DNA from: Luzula sylvatica
Taxonomy: Eukaryota; Streptophyta; Magnoliopsida; Poales; Juncaceae
Reading direction: 5' to 3'
DNA length: 64,000 nucleotides
Assembly: GCA_946800325.1 (NCBI GenBank)
Contig: OX326958.1
Span: 1,684,001-1,748,000, forward strand
Below the pieces are notes generated by a model. It was not told the origin of the DNA. It saw nothing but the letters and a program-made list of their open reading frames with translations, and made no database searches. The translations under genes were made by a program, and so were the position numbers. Numbering within the stretch: the first letter of the stretch is position 1; each line of letters starts with the position of its first letter. Of the stretch, positions 37,451 through 50,671 are shown piece after piece.

Positions 37451-40055
37451 GCTTAGAGCAGTTCAAATAACTTGTTTTTATATCATTTGTATCGTTGCTT
37501 TTACTACATAACTTTTCACCAAATTTCACATACACTAAGAACGTTTGTTTTCGATTCAAAACAAGATTTTAACGCTTTGAGGAGTTCAAATAACGTGTTT
37601 TTAGATCGTTTGTATCGTATCTTTCGCTACCTAACTTTTCACCAAATTTCACAAACACTAAGAAAGTTTGTTTTCCGATTCAAAACAAGATTTTAACGCT
37701 TTGAGGAGTTCAAATAACGTGTTTTTAGATCATTTGTATCGTATCTTTTACTACATAACTTTTCACCAAATTTCACAAACACTGAGAAAGTTTGTTTTTC
37801 GATTCAAAACAAGATTTTAACGCTTTGAGGAGTTCAAATAACGTGTTTTTAGATCATTTGTATCGTATCTTTTACTACATAACTTTTCACCAAATTTCAC
37901 AAACACTAAGAAAGTTTGTTTTTCGATTCAAAACAAGATTTTAACGCTTTGAGGAGTTCAAATAACGTGTTTTTAGATCATTTGTATCGTATCTTTTACT
38001 ACATTACTTTTCACCAAATTTCACAAACACTAAGAATGTTTGTTTTTCGATTCAAAACAAGATTTTAAAGCTTTGAGGAGTTCAAATAACTTGTTTTTAG
38101 ATCATTTGTATCGTATCTTTTACTACATAACTTTTCACCAAATTTCACAAACACTAAGAATGTTTGTTTTTCGATTCAAAACAAGATTTTAACGCTTTGA
38201 GGAGTTGAAATAACGTGTTTTTAGATCGTTTGTATCGTATCTTTTGCTACATAACTTTTCACCAAATTTCACAAACACTAAGAAAGTTTGTTTTTCGATT
38301 CAAAACAAGATTTCAACGCTTTGAGGAGTTCCAATAACTTGTTTTTAGATCATTTGTATCGTATCTTTTACTACATAACTTTTCACCAAATTTCACAAAC
38401 ACTGAGAAAGTTTGTTTTTCAATTCAAAACAAGATTTTAACGCTTTGAGGAGTTCAAATAACGCATTTTTAGATCATTTGTATCGTATCTTTTACTACAT
38501 AACTTTTCACCAAATTTCACAAACACTAAGAAAATTTGTTTTTCGATTCAAAACAAGATTTTAACGCTTTGAGGAGTTCAAATAACGTGTTTTTAGATCA
38601 TTTGTATCGTATCTTTTACTACATAACTTTTCACCAAATTTCACAAACACTAAGAAAGTTTGTTTTTCGATTCAAAACAAGATTTTAACGCTTTGAGGAG
38701 TTCAAATAACGTGTTTTTAGATCGTTTGTATCGTATCTTTTACTACATAACTTTTCACCAAATTTCACAAACACTAAGAAAGTCTGTTTTTCGATTCAAA
38801 ACAAGATTTTAACGCTTTGAGGAGTTCAAATGACGTGTTTTGAGATCATTTGTATCGTATCTTTTATTACATAACTTTTCACCAAATTTCACAAACACTA
38901 AGAAAGTTTGTTTTCCGATTCAAAACAAGATTTTAACGCTTTGAGGGGTTCAAATAACGCGTTTTTAGATCATTTGTATCGTATCTTTTACTACATAACT
39001 TTTCACCAAATTTCACAAACACTGAGAAAGTTTGTTTTTCGATTCATAACAAGATTTTAACGCTTTGAGGAGTTCAAATAATGTGTTTTTAGATCATTTG
39101 TATCGTATCTTTTACTACATAACTTTTCAACAAATTTCACAAACACTAAGAACGTTTGTTTTCGATTCAAAACAAGATTTTAACGCTTTGAGGAGTTCAA
39201 ATAACGTGTTTTTAGATCGTTTGTATCGTATCTTTCGCTACATAACTTTTCACCAAATTTCACAAACACTAAGAAAGTTTGTTTTCCGATTCAAAACAAG
39301 ATTTTAACGCTTTGAGGAGTTCAAATAACACATTTTTAGATCATTTGTATCGTATCTTTTACTACGTAATTTTTCCCCAAATTTCACAAACACTAAGAAA
39401 GTTTGTTTTTCGATTCAAAACAAGATTTTAACGCTTTGAGGAGTTCAAATAACGTGTTTTTAGATCATTTGTATCGTATCTTTTACTACATAACTTTTCA
39501 CCAAATTTCACAAACACTAAGAAAGTTTGTTTTTCGATTCAAAACAAGATTTTAACGCTTTGTGGAGTTCAAATAACGTGTTTTTAGATCGTTTGTATCG
39601 TATCTTTTACTACATAACTTTTCACCAAATTTCACAAACACTAAGAAAGTCTGTTTTTCGATTCAAAACAAGATTTTAACGCTTTGAGGAGTTCAAATAA
39701 CGTGTTTTGAGATCATTTGTATCGTATCTTTTATTACATAACTTTTCACCAAATTTCACAAACACTAAGAAAGTTTGTTTTCCGATTCAAAACAAGATTT
39801 TAACGCTTTGAGGGGTTCAAATAACGCGTTTTTAGATCATTTGTATCGTATCTTTTACTACATTACTTTTCACCAAATTTCACAAACACTAATAAACTTG
39901 GTTTTTCGATTCAAAACAAGATTTTAACGCTTTGAGGAGTTCAAATAACACATTTTTAGATCATTTGTATCGTATCTTTTACTACATAACTTTTCACCAA
40001 ATTTCACAAACACTGAGAAAGTTTGTTTTTCGATTCATAACAAGATTTTAACGCT

Positions 40056-42300
40056 TTGAGGAGTTCAAATAATGTGTTTTTAGATCATTTGTATCGTATC
40101 TTTTACTACATAACTTTTCAACAAATTTCACAAACACTAAGAACGTTTGTTTTCGATTCAAAACAAGATTTTAACGCTTTGAGGAGTTCAAATAACGTGT
40201 TTTTAGATCGTTTGTATCGTATCTTTCGCTACATAACTTTTCACCAAATTTCACAAACACTAAGAAAGTTTGTTTTCCGATTCAAAACAAGATTTTAACG
40301 CTTTGAGGAGTTCAAATAACGTGTTTTTAGATCATTTGTATCGTATCTTTTACTACATAACTTTTCACCAAATTTCACATACACTAAGAAAGTTTGTTTT
40401 TCGATTTAAAACAAGATTTTAACGCTTTGAGGAGTTCAAATAACGTGTTTTTAGATCGTTTGTATCGTATCTTTTGCTACATGACTTTTCACCAAATTTC
40501 ACAAACACTAAGAAAGTTTGTTTTTCGATTCAAAACAAGATTTTAACGCTTTGAGGAGTTCAAATAACGTGTTTTTAGATCATTTGTATCGTATCTTTTA
40601 CTACATAACTTTTCACTAAATATCACAAACACTAAGAAAGTTTGTTTTTCGATTCAAAACAAGATTTTAACGCTTAGAGGAGTTCAAATAACTTGTTTTT
40701 ATATCATTTGTATCGTATCTTTTACTACATAACTTTTCACCAAATTTCACATACACTAAGAAATATTGTTTTTTGATTGAAAACAAGATTTTAACGCTTT
40801 GATGAGTTCAAATAACGTGTTTTTAGATCATTTGTATCGTATCTTTTACTACATAACTTTTCACCAAATTTCACAAACACTAAAAAAGTTTGTTTTTCGA
40901 TTCAAAACAAGATTTCAACGCTTTGAGGAGTTCCAATAACGTGTTTTTAGATCATTTGTATCGTATCTTTTACTACATAACTTTTCACCAAATTTCACAA
41001 ACACTGAGAAAGTTTGTTTTTCGATTCAAAACAAGATTTTAACGCTTTGAGGAGTTCAAATAACGTGTTTTTAGATCATTTGTATCGTATCTTTTACTAC
41101 ATAACTTTTCACCAAATTTCACAAACACTAAGAAAGTTTGTTTTTCGATTCAAAACAAGATTTTAACGCTTTGAGGAGTTCAAATAACTTGGTTTCAGAT
41201 CATTTGTATCGTATCTTTTACTACATAACTTTTCACCAAATTCTACAAACAATCAGTAAGTTTGTTTTTCTATTCAAAACAAGTTTTTAACGCTTTGTGG
41301 AGTTCAAATAACGTGTTTTTAGATCGTTTGTATCGTATCTTTTACTACATAACTTTTCACCAAATTTCACAAACACTAAGAAAGTCTGTTTTTCGATTCA
41401 AAACAAGATTTCAACGCTTTGAGGAGTTCAAATAACGTGTTTTGAGATCATTTGTATCGTATCTTTTACTACATAACTTTTCACCAAATTTCACAAACAC
41501 TAAGAAAGTTTGTTTTCCGATTCAAAACAAGATTTTAACGCTTTGAGGGGTTCAAATAACGCGTTTTTAGATTATTTGTATTGTATCTTTTACTACATTA
41601 CTTTTCACCAAAATTCACAAACACTAATAAAGTTGGTTTTTCGATTCAAAACAAGATTTTAACGCTTTGAGGAGTTCAAATAACGCATTTTTAGATCATT
41701 TGTATCGTATCTTTTACTACGTAACTTTTCCCCAAATTTCACAAACACTAAGAAAGTTTGTTTTTCGATTCAAAACAAGATTTTAACGCTTTGAGGAGTT
41801 CAAATGACGTGTTTTTAGATCATTTGTATCGTATCTTTTACTACATAACTTTTCACCAAATTTCACAAACACTGAGAAAGTTTGTTTTTCGATTCATAAC
41901 AAGATTTTAACGCTTTGAGGAGTTCAAATAACGTGTTTTTAGATCATTTGTATGGTATCTTTTACTACATAACTTTTCACCAAATTTCACAAACACTAAG
42001 AAAGTTTGTTTTTCGATTCAAAACAAGATTTTAACGCTTAGAGGAGTTCAAATAACTTGTTTTTATATCATTTGTATCGTATCTTTTACTACATAACTTT
42101 TCACCAAATTTCACATACACTAAAAAATATTGTTTTTTGATTCAAAACAAGATTTTAACGCTTTGAGGAGTTCAAATAAAGTGTTTTTAGATCATTTGTA
42201 TCGTATCTTTTACTACATAACTTTTCACCAAATTTCACAAACACTAAAAAAGTTTGTTTTTCCATTCAAAACAAGATTTCAACGCTTTGAGGAGTTCCAA
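40056..42300 (+). repeat. Block repeated 6,445 bp downstream (52-unit spacing)
   Basis: The block matches 46501-48745 at an offset of 6,445 bp and, through the next copy, 54185-56430. Shared private variants include CGATTTAAAAC, CTACATGAC, GATTGAAAAC with GATGAGTTC (near 40775 and 47220), and GTATGGTATC. It also contains the second member of a 991-bp local duplication, since the AATG unit at 39065 recurs at 40056. Confidence 0.8.
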
Positions 42301-42420
42301 TAACGTGTTTTTAGATCATTTGTATCGTATCTTTTACTACATAACTTTTCACCAAATTTCACAAACACTAAAAAAGTTTGTTTTTCGATTCAAAACAAGA
42401 TTTTAACGCTTTGAGGAGTT

Positions 42421-45400
42421 TAAATAACGTGTTTTTAGATCATTTGTATCGTATCTTTTACTACATAACTTTTCACCAAATTTCACAAACACTAAGAAAG
42501 TTTGTTTATCGATTCAAAACAAGATTTTAACGCTTTGTGGAGTTCAAATAACGTGTTTTTAGATCGTTTGTATCGTATCTTTTACTACATAACTTTTCAC
42601 CAAATTTCACACACACTAAGAAAGTCTGTTTTTCGATTCAAAACAAGATTTTAACGCTTTGAGGAGTTCAAATAACGTGTTTTGAGATCATTTGTATCGT
42701 ATCTTTTACTACATAACTTTTCACCAAATTTCACAAACACTAAGAAAGTTTGTTTTCCGATTCAAAACAAGATTTTAACGCTTTGAGGGGTTCAAATAAC
42801 GCGTTTTTAGATCATTTGTATCGTATCTTTTACTACATTACTTTTCACCAAATTTCACAAACACTAATAAAGTTGGTTTTTCGATTCAAAACAAGATTTT
42901 AACGCTTTGAGGAGTTCAAATAACGCATTTTTAGATCATTTGTATCGTATCTTTTACTACGTAACTTTTCCCCAAATTTCACAAACACTAAGAAAGTTTG
43001 TTTTTCGATTCAAAACAAGATTTTAACGCTTTGAGGAGTTCAAATGACGTGTTTTTAGATCATTTGTATCGTATCTTTTACTACATAACTTTTCACCAAA
43101 TTTCACAAACACTGAGAAAGTTTGTTTTTCGATTCTTAACAAGATTTTAACGCTTTGAGGAGTTCAAATAATGTGTTTTTAGATCATTTGTATCGTATCT
43201 TTTACTACATAACTTTTCAACAAATTTCACAAACACTAAGAAAGTTTGTTTTCGATTCAAAACAAGATTTTAACGCTTTGAGGAGTTCAAATAACGTGTT
43301 TTTAGATCGTTTGTATCGTATCTTTCGCTACATAACTTTTCACCAAATTTCACAAACACTAAGAAAGTTTGTTTTTCGATTCAAAACAAGATTTTTACGC
43401 TCTGAGGAGTTCAAATAACGTGTTTTTAGATAATTTGTATCGTATCTTTTACTACATAACTTTTCACCAAATTTCACAAACACTAAGAAAGTTTGTTTTT
43501 CGATTCAAAACAAGATTTTAACGCTTTGAGGAGTTCAAATAACGTGTTTTGAGATCATTTGTATCGTATCTTTTACTACATAACTTTTCACCAAATTTCA
43601 CAAACACTAAGAAAGTTTGTTTTCCGATTCAAAACAAGATTTTAACGCTTTGAGGAGTTCAAATAACGTGTTTTTAGATCATTTGTATCGTATCTTTTAC
43701 TACATAACTTTTCACCAAATTTCACATACACTAAGAAAGTTTGTTTTTCGATTCAAAACAAGATTTTAACGCTTTGAGGAGTTCAAATAACGCATTTTTA
43801 GATCATTTGTATCGTATCTTTTACTACATAACTTTTCACCAAATTTCACAAACACTAAGAAAGTTTGTTTTTCGATTCAAAACAAGATTTTAACGCTTTG
43901 AAGAGTTCAAATAACGTGTTTTTAGATCATTTGTATCGTATCTATTACTACAAAACTTTTCACCAAATTTCACAAACAATAAGAAAGTTTGTTTTTCGAT
44001 TCAAAACAAGATTTTAACGCTTTGTGGAGTTCAAATAACGTGTTTTTAGATCGTTTGTATCGTATCTTTTACTACATAACTTTTCACCAAATTTCACAAA
44101 CACTAAGAAAGTCTGTTTTTTGATTCAAAACAAGATTTTAACGCTTGGAGGAGTTCAAATAACGTGTTTTGAGATCATTTGTATCGTATCTTTTTCTACA
44201 TAACTTTTCACCAAATTTCACAAACACTAAGAAAGTTTGTTTTCCGATTCAAAACAAGATTTTAACGGTTTGAAGAGTTCAAATAACGTGTTTTTAGATC
44301 ATTTGTATCGTATCTTTTACTACATAACTTTTCACCAAATTTCACATACACTAAGAAAGTTTGTTTTTCGATTCAAAACAAGATTTTAACGCTTTGAGGA
44401 GTTCAAATAACGCATTTTTAGATCATTTGTATCGTATCTTTTACTACGTAATTTTTCCCCAAATTTCACAAACACTAAGAAAGTTTGTTTTTCGATTCAA
44501 AACAAGATTTTAACGCTTTGAGGAGTTCAAATGACGTGTTTTTAGATCATTTGTATCGTATCTTTTACTACATAATTTTTCACCAAATTTCACAAACACT
44601 GAGAAAGTTTGTTTTTCGATTCATAACAAGATTTTAACGCTTTGAGGAGTTCAAATAATGTGTTTTTAGATCATTTGTATCGTATCTTTTACTACATAAC
44701 TTTTCAACAAATTTCACAAACACTAAGAACGTTTGTTTTCGATTCAAAACAAGATTTTAACGCTTTGAGGAGTTCAAATAACGTGTTTTTAGATCGTTTG
44801 TATCGTATCTTTCGCTACCTAACTTTTCACCAAATTTCACAAACACTAAGAAAGTTTGTTTTCCGATTCAAAACAAGATTTTAACGCTTTGAGGAGTTCA
44901 AATAACGTGTTTTTAGATCATTTGTATCGTATCTTTTACTACATAACTTTTCACCAAATTTCACATACACTAAGAAAGTTTGTTTTTCGATTTAAAACAA
45001 GATTTTAACGCTTTGAGGAGTTCAAATAACGTGTTTTTAGATCGTTTGTATCGTATCTTTTGCTACATGACTTTTCACCAAATTTCACAAACACTAAGAA
45101 AGTTTGTTTTTCGATTCAAAACAAGATTTTAACGCTTTGAGGAGTTCAAATAACGTGTTTTTAGATCATTTGTATCGTATCTTTTACTACATTACTTTTC
45201 ACCAAATTTCACAAACACTAAGAATGTTTGTTTTTCGATTCAAAACAAGATTTTAACGCTTTGAGGAGTTCAAATAACTTGTTTTTAGATCATTTGTATC
45301 GTATCTTTTACTACATAACTTTTCACCAAATTTCACAAACACTAAGAATGTTTGTTTTTCGATTCAAAACAAGATTTTAACGCTTTGAGGAGTTGAAATA

Positions 45401-48400
45401 ACGTGCTTTTAGATCGTTTGTATCGTATCTTTTGCTACATAACTTTTCACCAAATTTCACAAACACTAAGAAAGTTTGTTTTTCGATTCAAAACAAGATT
45501 TCAACGCTTTGAGGAGTTCCAATAACGTGTTTTTAGATCATTTGTATTGTATCTTTTACTACATAACTTTTCACCAAATTTCACAAACACTGAGAAAGTT
45601 TGTTTTTCAATTCAAAACAAGATTTTAACGCTTTGAGGAGTTCAAATAACGCATTTTTAGATCATTTGTATCGTATCTTTTACTACATAACTTTTCACCA
45701 AATTTCACAAACACTAAGAAAATTTGTTTTTCGATTCAAAACAAGATTTTAACGCTTTGAGGAGTTCAAATAACGTGTTTTTAGATCATTTGTATCGTAT
45801 CTTTTACTACATAACTTTTCACCAAATTTCACAAACACTAAGAAAGTTTGTTTTTCGATTCAAAACAAGATTTTAACGCTTTGTGGAGTTCAAATAACGT
45901 GTTTTTAGATCGTTTGTATCGTATCTTTTACTACATAACTTTTCACCAAATTTCACAAACATTAAGAAAGTCTGTTTTTCGATTCAAAACAAGATTTTAA
46001 CGCTTTGAGGAGTTCAAATAACGTGTTTTGAGATCATTTGTATCGTATCTTTTACTACATAACTTTTCACCAAATTTCACAAACACTAAGAAAGTTTGTT
46101 TTCCGATTCAAAACAAGATTTTAACGCTTTGAGGGGTTCAAATAACGCGTTTTTAGATCATTTGTATCGTATCTTTTACTACATTACTTTTCACCAAATT
46201 TCACAAACACTAATAAAGTTGGTTTTTCGATTCAAAACAAGATTTTAACGCTTTGAGGAGTTCAAATAACACATTTTTAGATCATTTGTATCGTATCTTT
46301 TACTACGTAATTTTTCCCCAAATTTCACAAACACTAAGAAAGTTTGTTTTTCGATTCAAAACAAGATTTTAACGCTTTGAGGAGTTCAAATGACGTGTTT
46401 TTAGATCATTTGTATCGTATCTTTTACTACATAACTTTTCACCAAATTTCACAAACACTGAGAAAGTTTGTTTTTCGATTCATAACAAGATTTTAACGCT
46501 TTGAGGAGTTCAAATAATGTGTTTTTAGATCATTTGTATCGTATCTTTTACTACATAACTTTTCAACAAATTTCACAAACACTAAGAACGTTTGTTTTCG
46601 ATTCAAAACAAGATTTTAACGCTTTGAGGAGTTCAAATAACGTGTTTTTAGATCGTTTGTATCGTATCTTTCGCTACATAACTTTTCACCAAATTTCACA
46701 AACACTAAGAAAGTTTGTTTTCCGATTCAAAACAAGATTTTAACGCTTTGAGGAGTTCAAATAACGTGTTTTTAGATCATTTGTATCGTATCTTTTACTA
46801 CATAACTTTTCACCAAATTTCACATACACTAAGAAAGTTTGTTTTTCGATTTAAAACAAGATTTTAACGCTTTGAGGAGTTCAAATAACGTGTTTTTAGA
46901 TCGTTTGTATCGTATCTTTTGCTACATGACTTTTCACCAAATTTCACAAACACTAAGAAAGTTTGTTTTTCGATTCAAAACAAGATTTTAACGCTTTGAG
47001 GAGTTCAAATAACGTGTTTTTAGATCATTTGTATCGTATCTTTTACTACATAACTTTTCACCAAATATCACAAACACTAAGAAAGTTTGTTTTTCGATTC
47101 AAAACAAGATTTTAACGCTTAGAGGAGTTCAAATAACTTGTTTTTATATCATTTGTATCGTATCTTTTACTACATAACTTTTCACCAAATTTCACATACA
47201 CTAAGAAATATTGTTTTTTGATTGAAAACAAGATTTTAACGCTTTGATGAGTTCAAATAACGTGTTTTTAGATCATTTGTATCGTATCTTTTACTACATA
47301 ACTTTTCACCAAATTTCACAAACACTAAAAAAGTTTGTTTTTCGATTCAAAACAAGATTTCAACGCTTTGAGGAGTTCCAATAACGTGTTTTTAGATCAT
47401 TTGTATCGTATCTTTTACTACATAACTTTTCACCAAATTTCACAAACACTGAGAAAGTTTGTTTTTCGATTCAAAACAAGATTTTAACGCTTTGAGGAGT
47501 TCAAATAACGTGTTTTTAGATCATTTGTATCGTATCTTTTACTACATAACTTTTCACCAAATTTCACAAACACTAAGAAAGTTTGTTTTTCGATTCAAAA
47601 CAAGATTTTAACGCTTTGAGGAGTTCAAATAACTTGGTTTCAGATCATTTGTATCGTATCTTTTACTACATAACTTTTCACCAAATTCTACAAACACTCA
47701 GTAAGTTTGTTTTTCTATTCAAAACAAGTTTTTAACGCTTTGTGGAGTTCAAATAACGTGTTTTTAGATCGTTTGTATCGTATCTTTTACTACATAACTT
47801 TTCACCAAATTTCACAAACACTAAGAAAGTCTGTTTTTCGATTCAAAACAAGATTTCAACGCTTTGAGGAGTTCAAATAACGTGTTTTGAGATCATTTGT
47901 ATCGTATCTTTTACTACATAACTTTTCACCAAATTTCACAAACACTAAGAAAGTTTGTTTTCCGATTCAAAACAAGATTTTAACGCTTTGAGGGGTTCAA
48001 ATAACGCGTTTTTAGATCATTTGTATTGTATCTTTTACTACATTACTTTTCACCAAATTTCACAAACACTAATAAAGTTGGTTTTTCGATTCAAAACAAG
48101 ATTTTAACGCTTTGAGGAGTTCAAATAACGCATTTTTAGATCATTTGTATCGTATCTTTTACTACGTAACTTTTCCCCAAATTTCACAACCACTAAGAAA
48201 GTTTGTTTTTCGATTCAAAACAAGATTTTAACGCTTTGAGGAGTTCAAATGACGTGTTTTTAGATCATTTGTATCGTATCTTTTACTACATAACTTTTCA
48301 CCAAATTTCACAAACACTGAGAAAGTTTGTTTTTCGATTCATAACAAGATTTTAACGCTTTGAGAAGTTCAAATAACGTGTTTTTAGATCATTTGTATGG

Positions 48401-48920
48401 TATCTTTTACTACATAACTTTTCACCAAATTTCACAAACACTAAGAAAGTTTGTTTTTCGATTCAAAACAAGATTTTAACGCTTAGAGGAGTTCAAATAA
48501 CTTGTTTTTATATCATTTGTATCGTATCTTTTACTACATAACTTTTCACCAAATTTCACATACACTAAAAAATATTGTTTTTTGATTCAAAACAAGATTT
48601 TAACGCTTTGAGGAGTTCAAATAACGTGTTTTTAGATCATTTGTATCGTATCTTTTACTACATAACTTTTCACAAAATTTCACAAACACTAAAAAAGTTT
48701 GTTTTTCCATTCAAAACAAGATTTCAACGCTTTGAGGAGTTCCAATAACGTGTTTTTAGATCATTTGTATCGTATCTTTTACTACATAACTTTTCACCAA
48801 ATTTCACAAACACTGAGAAAGTTTGTTTTTCGATTCAAAACAAGATTTTAACGCTTTGAGGAGTTGAAATAACGTGTTTTTAGATCATTTGTATCGTATC
48901 TTTTACTACATAACTTTTCA
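42421..48920 (+). repeat. Long-period satellite block, copy 1 (62-unit spacing)
   Basis: Matches 50104-56604 at an offset of 7,683-7,684 bp. Examples are GATTCTTAAC near 43133 and 50816, the AATG units at 44642 and 52326 and at 46501 and 54185, and GATTGAAAAC near 47220 and 54904. The offset equals 62 monomers less four single-base deletions. The one-base change in offset is explained by an extra A near 51095. Confidence 0.85.
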
Positions 48921-49680
48921 ACAAATTTCACAAACACTAAGAACGTTTGTTTTCGATTCAAAACAAGATTTTAACGCTTTGAGGAGTTCCAATAACGTGT
49001 TTTTAGATCATTTGTATCGTATCTTTTACTACATAACTTTTCACCAAATTTCACAAACACTAAAAAAGTTTGTTTTTCGATTCAAAACAAGATTTTAACG
49101 CTTTGAGGAGTTTAAATAACGTGTTTTTAGATCATTTGTATCGTATCTTTTACTACATAACTTTTCACCAAATTTCACAAACACTAAGAAAGTTTGTTTA
49201 TCGATTCAAAACAAGATTTTAACGCTTTGTGGAGTTCAAATAACGTGTTTTTAGATCGTTTGTATCGTATCTTTTACTACATAACTTTTCACCAAATTTC
49301 ACACACACTAAGAAAGTCTGTTTTTCGATTCAAAACAAGATTTTAACGCTTTGAGGAGTTCAAATAACGTGTTTTGAGATCATTTGTATCGTATCTTTTA
49401 CTACATAACTTTTCACCAAATTTCACAAACACTAAGAAAGTTTGTTTTCCGATTCAAAACAAGATTTTAACGCTTTGAGGGGTTCAAATAACGCGTTTTT
49501 AGATCATTTGTATCGTATCTTTTACTACATTACTTTTCACCAAATTTCACAAACACTAATAAAGTTGGTTTTTCGATTCAAAACAAGATTTTAACGCTTT
49601 GAGGAGTTCAAATAACGCATTTTTAGATCATTTGTATCGTATCTTTTACTACATAACTTTTCACCAAATTTCACAAACAC
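48690..49680 (+). repeat. 991-bp tandem duplication, copy 1 (8 units)
   Basis: Eight monomers, one of them 123 bp. The variant TTTTTCCATTC at 48707 recurs at 49698, and the CAACAAATT/GAACG unit at 48919 recurs 991 bp later. The 74-codon open frames starting at 48874 and 49865 have identical translations, showing that the copies are nearly unchanged. Confidence 0.88.
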
Positions 49681-50671
49681 TGAGAAAGTTTGTTTTTCCA
49701 TTCAAAACAAGATTTCAACGCTTTGAGGAGTTCCAATAACGTGTTTTTAGATCATTTGTATCGTATCTTTTACTACATAACTTTTCACCAAATTTCACAA
49801 ACACTGAGAAAGTTTGTTTTTCGATTCAAAACAAGATTTTAACGCTTTGAGGAGTTGAAATAACGTGTTTTTAGATCATTTGTATCGTATCTTTTACTAC
49901 ATAACTTTTCAACAAATTTCACAAACACTAAGAACGTTTGTTTTCGATTCAAAACAAGATTTTAACGCTTTGAGGAGTTCCAATAACGTGTTTTTAGATC
50001 ATTTGTATCGTATCTTTTACTACATAACTTTTCACCAAATTTCACAAACACTAAAAAAGTTTGTTTTTCGATTCAAAACAAGATTTTAACGCTTTGAGGA
50101 GTTTAAATAACGTGTTTTTAGATCATTTGTATCGTATCTTTTACTACATAACTTTTCACCAAATTTCACAAACACTAAGAAAGTTTGTTTATCGATTCAA
50201 AACAAGATTTTAACGCTTTGTGGAGTTCAAATAACGTGTTTTTAGATCGTTTGTATCGTATCTTTTACTACATAACTTTTCACCAAATTTCACACACACT
50301 AAGAAAGTCTGTTTTTCGATTCAAAACAAGATTTTAACGCTTTGAGGAGTTCAAATAACGTGTTTTGAGATCATTTGTATCGTATCTTTTACTACATAAC
50401 TTTTCACCAAATTTCACAAACACTAAGAAAGTTTGTTTTCCGATTCAAAACAAGATTTTAACGCTTTGAGGGGTTCAAATAACGCGTTTTTAGATCATTT
50501 GTATCGTATCTTTTACTACATTACTTTTCACCAAATTTCACAAACACTAATAAAGTTGGTTTTTCGATTCAAAACAAGATTTTAACGCTTTGAGGAGTTC
50601 AAATAACGCATTTTTAGATCATTTGTATCGTATCTTTTACTACGTAACTTTTCCCCAAATTTCACAAACAC
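49681..50671 (+). repeat. 991-bp tandem duplication, copy 2 (8 units)
   Basis: Second copy. Near its end it carries CTACGTAACTTTTCCCC, where copy 1 has CTACATAACTTTTCACC, so the exchange point lies inside this monomer class. Confidence 0.85.
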
